Under the pieces are notes generated by a model. It was not told where the DNA came from and did not search any database. It worked only from the letters and a program-made list of their open reading frames with translations. 10,057 nucleotides of DNA. It comes from Rickettsiales bacterium (GTDB lineage: Bacteria > Pseudomonadota > Alphaproteobacteria > Rickettsiales > UBA1997). Below are positions 1-7,645 of the stretch, piece by piece. The DNA lies in NCBI GenBank assembly GCA_031269065.1, contig JAIRWJ010000036.1, forward strand, positions 1-10,057, written 5' to 3'. The position numbers and the translations under genes were made by a program. The first letter of the stretch is position 1; the number at the start of each line of letters is the position of its first letter.

Positions 1-866
1 TTTTCATATTCTTTGGTTAGAAAGATATTCAGTTAGGCTTTTCTGGAATTCTCGCCACCATTACCAACAAGATCTCTGACAATCCTCAGATTTTCCTCAT
101 TCTTTTCCGATGGATCTGACTCAATAAATTTTTCATAAACAGCCAAAATACCAGAATAGTCATAGTTCAAAAATGAGCTGATGATTTTCTCTGGATCGCT
201 ACTCTCCAGTCCAAAGACGGCCTTCAGGTCTTGTCTATAGTCGAGATCCCCAAGAAACTCAAATTTTTTCCTTTTGGAAACTAGATGACTTATGAAACTA
301 TAAAGTTCATCTTCATTCTTCTCAATAACCAATAGTCTCAGATGGTGATGGACTTCGCTACCCGGGTCTGAACTCTGTAGAAGATCCTCCAGAGATTCTC
401 TAATCAGATCCGATGACTGATATTCATCTATTATCTCAAAGTTATGTGGAATTCTGGCCTCCAGAGGAAATCGGCTGATAAGTTGTTGGCAGAACGAATG
501 TATGGTAAAAATCCTTAGATCATCAATGTGGTCTATGGACTCTGCAAAAAGATTTCTTGCTCGCCTCAACAGCTCCTGGGTTAGGTTACCTTTTCCAACA
601 ATTTTCTCCATTTCACCAAGAAACTCTTCTTCAGCCATGATAGCCAGTCTGGAAAGAGAATTGTAGGTTCTCTCCTTTATCTCCTGGGCTCCAGTTCTCG
701 TATAGGTTATGCAAACCATTCTCGATATTTCCACACCATTCAGTATAAGGCACAGTAGCCTTCTCATCAGAATTGTTGTCTTCCCTGACCCTGCAGAGGC
801 CGAAACCCAGATAGAGCTGCCTATATCCTCTATGGCCGACCTGCTTCTACTCCTGCGGTACACCAT
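1..866 (-). pseudogene. addA: AddA-type double-strand break repair helicase, N-terminal part, interrupted by an in-frame stop
   Basis: AddA is the UvrD-like helicase/nuclease subunit of AddAB, which resects double-strand breaks for RecA. The start is ATG at 864-866, behind a strong GGAGG (871-875); a stop at 867-869 rules out an earlier start. Residues 19-30 give IWVSASAGSGKT (Walker A, Lys29), 53-66 ITYTRTGAQEIKER (motif Ia), and 121-136 TIHSFCQQLISRFPLEA, all typical of alphaproteobacterial AddA. A Gln motif before Walker A is not apparent. After 277 residues a TAA (33-35) stops the frame, but the same frame continues to the window edge as LNIFLTKEYE, which resembles the conserved FLTK segment of AddA. 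The full family protein is about 900-1150 residues, so this is most likely a nonsense-mutated gene running off the left edge. A sequencing error, or a truncated expressed product, is possible. The family call is firm; the pseudogene state is inferred. Confidence 0.85.
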
Positions 867-887
867 TTACCCTCCAGTTAAAGACCC

Positions 888-1118
888 TCAAGTGAAATAC
901 AAATCAATTTTCTGCATTTTGGTTAAAGTCTGCATTAAAGCAAGCTGGGAAAAATGAGTCGAGAAATATCCAATAGCCGAACCACCTGCCTTCCAGAGGA
1001 AACCACCAGGAATACATCTGGATAGGTCAGCTAGGCGAGTTTCCTCCACAAGTTGCTGTCTTTTATTCTTACATCTAATATAATGATAAATATTTCTCAT
1101 TGATTCGTTCAGTGGCAT
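888..1118 (-). CDS. Small hypothetical protein upstream of addA (uncertain)
   Basis: A 76-residue frame starts at ATG 1116-1118 and ends with TGA at 888-890, 21 bases before the addA start, in the same direction. A GAGGA lies about 10 bases upstream of the start. The product is basic at its N-terminus (YHYIRCKNKRQQL) and has no clear membrane segment or signal peptide. I do not recognise a family. It is not the C-terminus of AddB, the usual upstream partner of addA, as far as I can judge. The close spacing to addA favours a real short gene or a leader; the short length and lack of recognisable motifs favour a chance frame. Confidence 0.3.
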   Translation of the reverse strand: MPLNESMRNIYHYIRCKNKRQQLVEETRLADLSRCIPGGFLWKAGGSAIGYFSTHFSQLALMQTLTKMQKIDLYFT

Positions 1119-1222
1119 GTCCTAAGTATCCTCTATCCACACCTAAAACCAAGACTGTGATAAAATGGAAATTTCTCCCTCGGTAGAATGCAAGCGAGCT
1201 TGGATAAAAATTTAATATTCAC

Positions 1223-1256
1223 TTGACTTTAAAATAAGTTTAAAATAACTTATAAA
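1223..1256 (+). promoter_or_regulatory. Promoter region with operator-like inverted repeat before the kinase-like gene
   Basis: A good -35 box TTGACT lies at 1223-1228. The best-spaced -10 (17 bases) is TAACTT at 1246-1251, which is weak; TAAAAT at 1241-1246 is a better box but too close, and TATAAA at 1251-1256 is too far. A perfect inverted repeat, ATAAGTT (1234-1240) and AACTTAT (1247-1253) with 6 bases between, covers the spacer and -10. It could bind a dimeric regulator. All of this is read from sequence; function is inferred, and AT-rich DNA makes chance matches more likely. Confidence 0.4.
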
Positions 1257-1288
1257 AAGTCTTTCTTTTGAAAAGAAAAAGAATTTTT

Positions 1289-2521
1289 ATGTCAGATAAA
1301 GAAAAATTGGTTCAGGAAGCTTCAATATTGGCAAGCGTTATAGTAGGCAATCAGTCGTTGTTTAAAAAAGGAGTCCAAGTCAGCTTCGATCCAGAGAAAA
1401 AAGAGTTTAAAGGTACAGATATTGTCATAGCTGATGAGGGGAGAGAATATACAATTTTCAAAGTCCCTAGCGCATCTGGAAAATACTTTCTGGTGAAGAT
1501 TTATGGAGAAAATGTTAAAGAGGAAGAGAAAAATGAATTTATGTATTGCGATGTATGTAAGGATAAAGGAAAATATTTGCTGAAATTTTTTCCGGAGATT
1601 TTCAAATCTGGAAAAGAATATACCATATTTGAGGATACGACTGAGCTGGAAAAGTTTTCCGAAATTGAACCGCGAAAAGTTAAAGATATTATCACAGGGA
1701 ATTTTTTAGGCACATTCGAGCTAATAGCAGAATCTCACAGACACGGTTATTTAATGAGTTCGTGCTTAGAAGTGGACAATCTGCGTTTCAGAAAAGATGG
1801 CAGTATTCTGTTTACAGATGGCAATATGGTTAATCTTAACTACCCTGGAGATAAGACAGGGCTCAGTGCATACATAACGAGGTACGCTGCTCCTGAAATT
1901 TTATATGGTAATGTAGACGCCACTAGGGCCTCCGATTTGTGGTCCCTTGGAGTTTTACTGTATGAACTTGCCTACCGTGGTAGCATGATACAATTTAGTA
2001 GCCCTAAAAAAGGGGGGCTTACTGCCCCAATTTTCAGCAATACCAGGATGTTTGATTGCACAAGTGGGAAATTTGCAATAGACGCGGTGAAGTTATTTTC
2101 CACTATGGATGGTCTAGGCCCAGATATGGGGGGCTTTGTTGGGGAATTGCTCTTGCCAAATCCAGAGTCCAGGCCTAAATCTGGGGATCTACCGCGCACA
2201 GCTTTGGAGGTAATGAAAATGGGAAGAGAGGGGAAAAGAGATGAGATAAGGGAGAGAGAACGACGTATAAATATGAGAGAAGGGGAACTAGAGAGGAAGG
2301 AGCGGCTTCTTAGCGCAAGAGAAGAATCCGTATATGCTAAAGAGCAGCGTATAAAGACGAGAGAAGCTGATTTAATAGCGAGAGAGCGTGTGGTGGTGGC
2401 GAGAGAAGGGGAACTAAATAAGCAAAATAAAGATGTAACAAAAAAATTAAATGGGGCCTACAAGAAAATGTCCGAACTGGAACAATCCCAAAAAAGATCG
2501 GGCCAGACGACGCCCCCTTGA
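1289..2521 (+). CDS. Protein kinase-like (probable pseudokinase) protein with C-terminal coiled coil
   Basis: ATG 1289 gives 410 residues (MSDKEKLVQ...); an in-frame TTG at 1268 would add seven. Neither has a clear ribosome binding site. Several kinase landmarks are visible: the VAIK-type lysine in YFLVKIYG (Lys70), TDGN at 176-179 in place of DFG (Asp kept), APE at 201-203, SDLWSLGVLLYEL at 215-227, and LPNPESRP near 289-296 matching subdomain XI. The catalytic loop is degenerate: HRHGYLMSSCLEVDNL (150-165) has MSS where HRD is expected, so the catalytic Asp and the following Lys are missing. The glycine-rich loop is also not evident. Residues about 315-385 form a charged coiled coil of roughly 7-residue units of the pattern REx(D/E)L(I/V). 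The gene looks more AT-rich than its neighbours. A secreted or scaffolding pseudokinase, perhaps an effector, is an inference; no secretion signal is visible. Confidence 0.75.
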   Translation: MSDKEKLVQEASILASVIVGNQSLFKKGVQVSFDPEKKEFKGTDIVIADEGREYTIFKVPSASGKYFLVKIYGENVKEEEKNEFMYCDVCKDKGKYLLKFFPEIFKSGKEYTIFEDTTELEKFSEIEPRKVKDIITGNFLGTFELIAESHRHGYLMSSCLEVDNLRFRKDGSILFTDGNMVNLNYPGDKTGLSAYITRYAAPEILYGNVDATRASDLWSLGVLLYELAYRGSMIQFSSPKKGGLTAPIFSNTRMFDCTSGKFAIDAVKLFSTMDGLGPDMGGFVGELLLPNPESRPKSGDLPRTALEVMKMGREGKRDEIRERERRINMREGELERKERLLSAREESVYAKEQRIKTREADLIARERVVVAREGELNKQNKDVTKKLNGAYKKMSELEQSQKRSGQTTPP

Positions 2522-3116
2522 TGTATGGGGAGAACTATATTTTCTCCCTTGCCCACTCTGCTAGACCTCCTGCAAATACAATTTACTTTGAACATTCACA
2601 TTTCTGGAACGAAAAAGCAATCTGGCAGGGGCATAATAACCGAATCAGTTTTTGAAAAGGATCTAGGAGGCAAAAACAGATCCGTCATCGCTCTCTGGAC
2701 CGGGACCAGAACAAGAGCTAAAGCCTCTCTTGAAACGGGACACGAATTCAGTATTTCAACGAACTATAGAGAGAGAAATAGGGAGTATGTGGTCGAAATT
2801 GGCCTGCCCAATAGCTTTATGGCTAATGACATCGGTGCTTCGCTGTGTAACCCGGTTCTAAATTGAAAACTGGGAAAAGACGCAGGAACAGTTTTTTCGG
2901 GTCCTCGGCATTCCGAAAACTTCAGTCACCACAAAGGATATAAAAAGAGAAATGGTTGGCAAAGGGCTTAGGCTACGCATTCCTATAGACAATGGACCGG
3001 CTAGAGGTAAGTCCTATGAGGTCTCTAGTTCGAGTGTCGACGGGATTGACGGGTGGGATGCTATGCTCCTAGTTATTGATGCTCTCAATAATACTCTTCC
3101 ACAGCTCTGCGGGTAG
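2522..3116 (+). pseudogene. Degenerate coding-like remnant downstream of the kinase-like gene
   Basis: This roughly 550-bp stretch holds no intact gene. The kinase reading frame resumes after its TGA (2519-2521) and stays open to TGA 2864-2866, with an ATG at 2525 (113 residues if started there) but no good ribosome binding site. Near its end the coding-like signal passes to another plus frame, open from 2862 to TAG 3114-3116, reading NWEKTQEQFFRVLGIPK at 2868-2918 and continuing with a sensible residue composition (ATG at 2952). The first piece ends ASLCNPVLN, and a one-base shift near 2860 would join the two. The last 48 bases overlap the 3' end of the penicillin-binding protein gene on the other strand. 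I recognise no family. Either it is the decayed tail of a longer kinase-like gene or a separate dead gene; frames on the minus strand are short. Confidence 0.4.
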
Positions 3117-4913
3117 ATTTCCTCCCATAATCCCGTCCATAGGGCTGTTATCGTCGTTTCCAATCCATATACCCAGAACCAGATCGTCAGCGAATCCTAG
3201 GAACCAGGCGTCATTGTTATTCTGAGTACTTCCGGTTTTTCCACCGATGAAGAATTTGTTATCGGAATTAAATATGTTGTATCTCAGAGTTTTATCCAAA
3301 AGGCTAGTTACCTTTGCTCTACGGCCAGTACCTTCGTTTATTGTCGAGTACAAAAGATATAATATTTTCTCCGCGGTTTCGCGGCTAAAAATGGGTTCAA
3401 TTCCGGATGGCTGGTTCCATTGGTAAATGGGACCCTGGTCTGAATCTATATTTTTTATTCCATGGGGAATGACGGGAATCCCATCATTCAGCAAGGCAGC
3501 ATAGGCTGCCACCATCTCCATGAGTGTACTCTCCTGGCTGCCCAGAGAAATGGTCATATCTTTTCTAAATTTACCCTTTAGTCCGGACTTTTTAGCGATT
3601 TCTATGACGCTATCTATACCAAAATAGTTGGCAATCTGTACCGCCACTGAATTTGATGAATTTATGAATGCCTCCTTAACAGTTATCTGACCTTCGTATC
3701 TTCGGCCGTAGTTTTCCGGATACCATTTTCCGATTTTTATCGGTTCATCTATGAAATTATCATTTATCCCAAGACCCTTTTCGAATCCTGCCATATAGAC
3801 AAACAGTTTGAATAGCGAGCCCGTCTGCCTTCGAGCCTGGACAACCCTGTTGAACTGGCTCTGGTGATAGTTTTTTCCGCCAACCATGGACAGAACCTCA
3901 CCATTTTTCCTCATGACCAGAATGGCAATTTCTGCGTTCTTCAGTCTGTTGCCATATTCTTTTATAAATCTATTCAGAGTCCCAATTACCTCGCTCTGGA
4001 TAAAGATATCCAGAGTTGTCAGAACCGATATGTTGTCCACCCCCCGGTCAATATCCAGGTCTTTCAGCTGGCCATCTAGCCAGTCGACGAAATAGCGGTT
4101 CTGAACCTGTAGTTCTGTCCCTTCAGTGCTACTCAGAGATAGATCCGGAATGAGACTAATAAGAAAATCGCTTTCATCCATAAAACCGGCGTTCCGCATA
4201 TTAGTCAGAACCTGGATCATTCGGCCGATGGCTAGATCTCTATTGATAAACGGGCTGTATCTGGTTGGAGCTTTGAGAAGACCAATCAGCATAGCACATT
4301 CCTGTAGACCCAGTTCGTCCAGTTCCTTTCCAAAATAGAATCTGCTGGCATCCCTAACACCGTACTGGCCAGCGCCAAAATAGGATTTTGCCAGATAGAG
4401 CGTTAGTATAACATTTTTTGTGAGGTACTTTTCCAGCTCGATGGTCAGAATAAGCTCCCTGATCTTTCTGCCCAACGTTCTGCGATTGTCCCTAAGGATA
4501 ATTTTAGATAGTTGCTGAGTTAGAGTGCTTCCTCCCTGTCTCAGGTGTCCACTCTTCAGATTAACAACCATAGCTCTCAGAATCCCGGCCAAATCTACCC
4601 CTCGATGGCTGAAAAATTTTCTATCTTCGGTTGCCACTAAGGCATTCACCATATCTACAGGTATATCATCGAATTTGATCCTGTTCAAGCCAGATTCGTT
4701 ATAGGATTTTATTCTCTCAACTCCATTGGAGTAGAGCAGGATCGTGCTTCTAGCACTACTCTGATTTACTATCTCATCTATGGTGGGTATCCTGCTCCGC
4801 AACAACAGGTACAGGGCCACCGCCATCAACAGAACCGGTACTGCTATCGCCAAAAAGCCCGCCGCAGTGCCTAACAACTTCAGAATTCTGGGCTTTTTCC
4901 TCTTCACCAGCAT
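3069..4913 (-). CDS. Bifunctional class A penicillin-binding protein (PBP1A family; glycosyltransferase plus transpeptidase)
   Basis: This 614-residue inner-membrane protein polymerises and cross-links peptidoglycan from lipid II. A basic N-terminus (MLVKRKKPR) precedes one membrane segment at about 11-38. The GT51 domain shows ATEDRKFFSHRGVD (94-107; catalytic Glu96), GGSTLTQQL (127-135) and RKIRELILTIELEKYLTK (149-166). The transpeptidase domain shows SLFK (Ser366, Lys369), SSN (419-421) and KTGS (559-562), so every catalytic motif is present. It is shorter than enterobacterial PBP1A (about 850 residues), with no room for the OB-like insert or a long C-terminal extension. The start is ATG 4911-4913, with only a weak upstream purine stretch. 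A -35-like TTGACT (plus 4953-4958) and -10-like TAAAAT (plus 4932-4937) on the minus strand are 15 bases apart. The gene is divergent from virB8. It implies the organism still makes at least some peptidoglycan. Confidence 0.93.
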   Translation of the reverse strand: MLVKRKKPRILKLLGTAAGFLAIAVPVLLMAVALYLLLRSRIPTIDEIVNQSSARSTILLYSNGVERIKSYNESGLNRIKFDDIPVDMVNALVATEDRKFFSHRGVDLAGILRAMVVNLKSGHLRQGGSTLTQQLSKIILRDNRRTLGRKIRELILTIELEKYLTKNVILTLYLAKSYFGAGQYGVRDASRFYFGKELDELGLQECAMLIGLLKAPTRYSPFINRDLAIGRMIQVLTNMRNAGFMDESDFLISLIPDLSLSSTEGTELQVQNRYFVDWLDGQLKDLDIDRGVDNISVLTTLDIFIQSEVIGTLNRFIKEYGNRLKNAEIAILVMRKNGEVLSMVGGKNYHQSQFNRVVQARRQTGSLFKLFVYMAGFEKGLGINDNFIDEPIKIGKWYPENYGRRYEGQITVKEAFINSSNSVAVQIANYFGIDSVIEIAKKSGLKGKFRKDMTISLGSQESTLMEMVAAYAALLNDGIPVIPHGIKNIDSDQGPIYQWNQPSGIEPIFSRETAEKILYLLYSTINEGTGRRAKVTSLLDKTLRYNIFNSDNKFFIGGKTGSTQNNNDAWFLGFADDLVLGIWIGNDDNSPMDGIMGGNLPAELWKSIIESINN

Positions 4914-4920
4914 TTTTTGC

Positions 4921-4971
4921 TTGATAAAATCATTTTACTGTGGTTGAATAAAAGTCAAAGGGTTTTAGGGA
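4921..4971 (+). promoter_or_regulatory. Candidate virB8 promoter and ribosome binding site in the 63-bp divergent region
   Basis: On the plus strand TTGATA (4921-4926) and TTGAAT (4944-4949) are 17 bases apart and match -35 and -10 consensus at 5/6 and 4/6 positions. AGGGA at 4967-4971 sits 5 bases before ATG 4977 and decides the virB8 start. The same 63 bp must also carry the promoter of the divergent penicillin-binding protein gene, so the two promoters probably overlap face to face. Confidence 0.4.
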
Positions 4972-4976
4972 AAATT

Positions 4977-5768
4977 ATGGCCAAGGAAGAAGGTGTGGAA
5001 AAAATAAAGTATTCCCAGGTTGTTGGGGGGGTAATGGATGAAGGGCTATATTTTAAAGATGCGATAAGCTGGTACCACCTAAAATATACCAGCGTAATTT
5101 CGGAGAGGACGTTTTTTATACTTATGTCGATCATGAGCGTGCTAGTGGTGACAATGCTTGGCTTGACCATAAATAACATATTGCCTCTGAAGGAAAGTTT
5201 TCCAGTGTTGGTTATACAACCCGATTCCGCCAGATACTACTCCACCATAAAGCCCATGAAGCCGGATGGATTGGACTATAACTCCAATGAGGCCATACTC
5301 AGACTACTGCTGATCAGATATGTGAGGGAAGTTTTTACCCATGACTATAGGACTGGAAAAATAGAGGACATAAACAGTAAGCTTCTCAGAGTCAAAAACT
5401 ATTCCACGGACGAGGTGCTGCTGAGATTTAGAAATGATTTTAACCAGATAACAGCTCAGATGTTCAACAAAAATGTCGAACAGAGAGTATATATAAAAAC
5501 TTTTCAATTCAGAGAAAAAAAGAATAAAAATTCAGGGAAGTTTGGCCTAGGTTCTCTGAAAAAACTTATTCTCACAAGAAAAATCCCCACAGAAGCCGAG
5601 CTGGAATACGAAATACATGTCCTATCGACTAGAGAAAAAATTGTGAAGAAGCAAAAAATCTTTCTAGACTTTAAATTTGATGCGATAAAGTATAACAGTA
5701 TAAACAGAAAATTTAGCAAACCAGTTCTGGTCATTACAAATTATACCATAACCGAAATCGATAAATGA
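4977..5768 (+). CDS. virB8: VirB8-family type IV secretion inner-membrane protein
   Basis: VirB8 is a bitopic inner-membrane protein that helps assemble the type IV secretion channel with VirB9 and VirB10. I choose ATG 4977 (263 residues) because AGGGA lies just before it; a TTG at 4917 would add 20 residues without a ribosome binding site. A cytoplasmic head of about 45 residues containing ISWYHLKY is followed by a single membrane segment at about 46-66. The periplasmic domain follows, with AILRLLLIRYVREVFTHDY about 35-55 residues in and then beta-rich sequence, as expected for the NTF2-like VirB8 fold. Total length is close to the family's usual 230-260. The stop overlaps the virB9 start by ATGA (5765-5768), which indicates translational coupling. 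A run of seven G at 5025-5031 lies in codons 17-19. Confidence 0.88.
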   Translation: MAKEEGVEKIKYSQVVGGVMDEGLYFKDAISWYHLKYTSVISERTFFILMSIMSVLVVTMLGLTINNILPLKESFPVLVIQPDSARYYSTIKPMKPDGLDYNSNEAILRLLLIRYVREVFTHDYRTGKIEDINSKLLRVKNYSTDEVLLRFRNDFNQITAQMFNKNVEQRVYIKTFQFREKKNKNSGKFGLGSLKKLILTRKIPTEAELEYEIHVLSTREKIVKKQKIFLDFKFDAIKYNSINRKFSKPVLVITNYTITEIDK

Positions 5769-6550
5769 GTAGTTTTTTCAGAATAGTTCGGAGGCTGTCA
5801 GTAGTACTCGCGTTGAACTCGCTGGTGGCGGTTGACTGTGCCCTAGCCGTACAGCTACCAAGAATAATAAGTTCGGAAAAGAGATTCAGGGCTTACGTTT
5901 ACAACCCAAATGAAGTCTATAGGTACATTGGGCACTACCTATCCCAGTCTTACATAGAGTTTGAGGAGGGCGAAAAGGTGCAGACCATATCCATGGGTGA
6001 TACGACTTCCTGGCAGACGGTTGTTATGGATAACAAGCTATTTCTTAAACCTATTTTAAATTTTGCCAATACGAATATGACCATCATGACAAACAAGCGG
6101 ACCTACCATTTCGAACTGGATGCCGTAGAGTCAGCCTCAGTCATGGAGGATGATGTTCTATTCTACATAAAATTCATGTATCCAGAGGCTGCTGGAGATA
6201 AGAACATAGTTGTTCTAGAGGCAGACAGGAAGAGAAATGATCTGCCGGATCTTAGAAACCTCGAGCTGTACAATTTTGACTATGAATTCAGTGGAAGCGA
6301 GAACATTGCCCCTCTGAAGGTCTTTGATGATGGAGAATTTACCTATATCGAGTTTGGAAAAAAGGATAGCTATGAAATTCCCGCAATATGTGCAGTTGAC
6401 TCTGATGGCTATGAGTCTATGGTTAACTACCGTATTGTGGAGAATTACCTAGTTATAGAGCAGCTGGCTAGCCAGTTTACTCTGAGGAGTAGTTCGGATA
6501 TAGTTTGTATATACAATAATAACCTTTTTAGGTTGAGTAATGTTATGTGA
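5765..6550 (+). CDS. virB9: VirB9-family type IV secretion core-complex protein
   Basis: VirB9 (TrbG/CagX family) is a periplasmic protein that, with VirB7 and VirB10, builds the outer-membrane core of the type IV channel. The 261-residue product begins with a signal peptide: a basic start (RIVRR), a hydrophobic stretch at 11-24, and a likely cleavage after ALA (26-28). Its mature part carries the family's usual blocks: MGDTTSWQ, LFLKPILNFANTNMTIMTNK with TYHFEL, and a C-terminal domain with FTYIEFGKK, PAICAVDSDGYESMVNYR and LVIEQLASQFTLR. This last block binds VirB7/VirB10 in homologues. It starts inside the virB8 stop and ends 11 bases into pheS. No virB10, virB11 or virD4 follows, so the rest of the apparatus must be encoded elsewhere, as is common in Rickettsiales. 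Confidence 0.92.
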   Translation: MSSFFRIVRRLSVVLALNSLVAVDCALAVQLPRIISSEKRFRAYVYNPNEVYRYIGHYLSQSYIEFEEGEKVQTISMGDTTSWQTVVMDNKLFLKPILNFANTNMTIMTNKRTYHFELDAVESASVMEDDVLFYIKFMYPEAAGDKNIVVLEADRKRNDLPDLRNLELYNFDYEFSGSENIAPLKVFDDGEFTYIEFGKKDSYEIPAICAVDSDGYESMVNYRIVENYLVIEQLASQFTLRSSSDIVCIYNNNLFRLSNVM

Positions 6551-7598
6551 CTATGGTGAACTTGAAAGTATTAGAATAGACTTTCTCGGTGAAATAGAAA
6601 ATATAAAGATGCTCGGGCAGATCAGAGATTTCAGAGCTAGTTTCTTAGGAAGGAAAAGTAAAATTAGTGCTCTGCTGAGCGGACTGGCTGGCCTTTCTCT
6701 GGAGCAGAAGAGAGATTTCGGAGTCAAAGTCAATGAGCTTAGAGATTTTATGGCCCATGAGGTAGCTAAGAGGGAAGATTTGCTAAAACAGGAGCAGATA
6801 GAATTGGAGTCCCAGACCGAATCCCTAGATGTGACTGTTCCACCTCGGCAGAGCCAAGAGGGTCTGCTAAGTCCTATATCCTGGGTCCAGGCGGAGCTCC
6901 GGGATTTGCTCTACTCCATGGGATTTTCTTACACCAGAGGATCCGAAATTGAGAACGACTGGAACTGTTTTGAGGGTCTAAACATGCCAGCCCACCACCC
7001 AGCAAGACAGATGCAGGATACATTCTATCTAAGAAATGATGACCGCGAAAAAATTCTTCTGAGAACCCAGACCACTAGCGTATACATGAGGGAAATGTCC
7101 AAACACAAGCCCCCATTTAAATTTTTTGTCACCGGCAAAACCTTCCGAAGCGAAATGGATGCTACCCATGCTCCTATGTTTCACCAGGTGGATGGAGTTT
7201 ACATAGATAAGAATGTGAACCTACAGGATCTTAAAAACTGCCTGATAACAATCTGCAAAAAGTTCTTCGGCCTGAAGACCGTGCCTCTGAGGCTGAGACC
7301 TAGCTATTTCCCATTCACAACCCCTAGCATCGAAGTGGACATAAAATGTGACAAAACAGATAGTAGAAAGCTGGTACCCGGCGAAGGCAACGATTGGATG
7401 GAAATCCTCGGTGCGGGCATGGTTCACCCAAACGTGATGAGAAATGGAAATATGGACCCAGATGAGTACCAAGGCTTTGCTTTTGGCTTTGGCATCGAAA
7501 GGATGGCCATGCTCAAGTATGGCATCAGAGACATAAGGAATCTATACGACGGCAACATGGCATTCCTCAGGCACTACGGATTCCGAATGTTCGAATAG
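6540..7598 (+). CDS. pheS: Phenylalanine--tRNA ligase alpha subunit
   Basis: PheS is the catalytic alpha subunit of the cytoplasmic alpha2-beta2 enzyme that charges tRNA-Phe. The 352-residue product has the full expected length. An N-terminal helical coiled coil (about 1-95) is followed by the class II core: HPARQMQDTFYL (153-164), LLRTQTTSVYMR (173-184), GKTFRSEMDATHAPMFHQVDG (199-219; motif 2), PSYFPFTTPSIEVDI (254-268), and GAGMVHPNVMRNG with FAFGFGIERMAMLKYGIRDIR (314-333; motif 3). The start is ATG 6540, with AGG at 6530-6532 as ribosome binding site, and it overlaps the end of virB9 by 11 bases. pheT, usually next in line, does not follow; a convergent gpt gene does. Expression therefore probably depends on the virB8 promoter unless an internal promoter exists. 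Confidence 0.97.
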   Translation: MLCDYGELESIRIDFLGEIENIKMLGQIRDFRASFLGRKSKISALLSGLAGLSLEQKRDFGVKVNELRDFMAHEVAKREDLLKQEQIELESQTESLDVTVPPRQSQEGLLSPISWVQAELRDLLYSMGFSYTRGSEIENDWNCFEGLNMPAHHPARQMQDTFYLRNDDREKILLRTQTTSVYMREMSKHKPPFKFFVTGKTFRSEMDATHAPMFHQVDGVYIDKNVNLQDLKNCLITICKKFFGLKTVPLRLRPSYFPFTTPSIEVDIKCDKTDSRKLVPGEGNDWMEILGAGMVHPNVMRNGNMDPDEYQGFAFGFGIERMAMLKYGIRDIRNLYDGNMAFLRHYGFRMFE

Positions 7599-7645
7599 TG
7601 CAGAGCCACAGCAAGCCCGATTATAGTCGGAGACCAGATAGATTT

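Noticed and set aside
1119..1267. Possible tRNA or small stable RNA in the gap before the kinase-like gene
   Set aside because: I found no T-arm or anticodon arm, no SRP RNA core motif, and only a 4-5 bp hairpin (CAAGC-GA-GCTTG, 1191-1202).
2519..2521. TGA read as Trp (recoding), joining the kinase-like gene with the downstream frame
   Set aside because: TGA ends virB8 and virB9 at exactly the expected family lengths, and no gene in the window needs TGA as Trp. A normal stop plus a decayed tail is simpler.
4917..4976. TTG start at 4917 for virB8
   Set aside because: It lacks a ribosome binding site and would lie inside the candidate promoter; ATG 4977 has AGGGA at the right distance.
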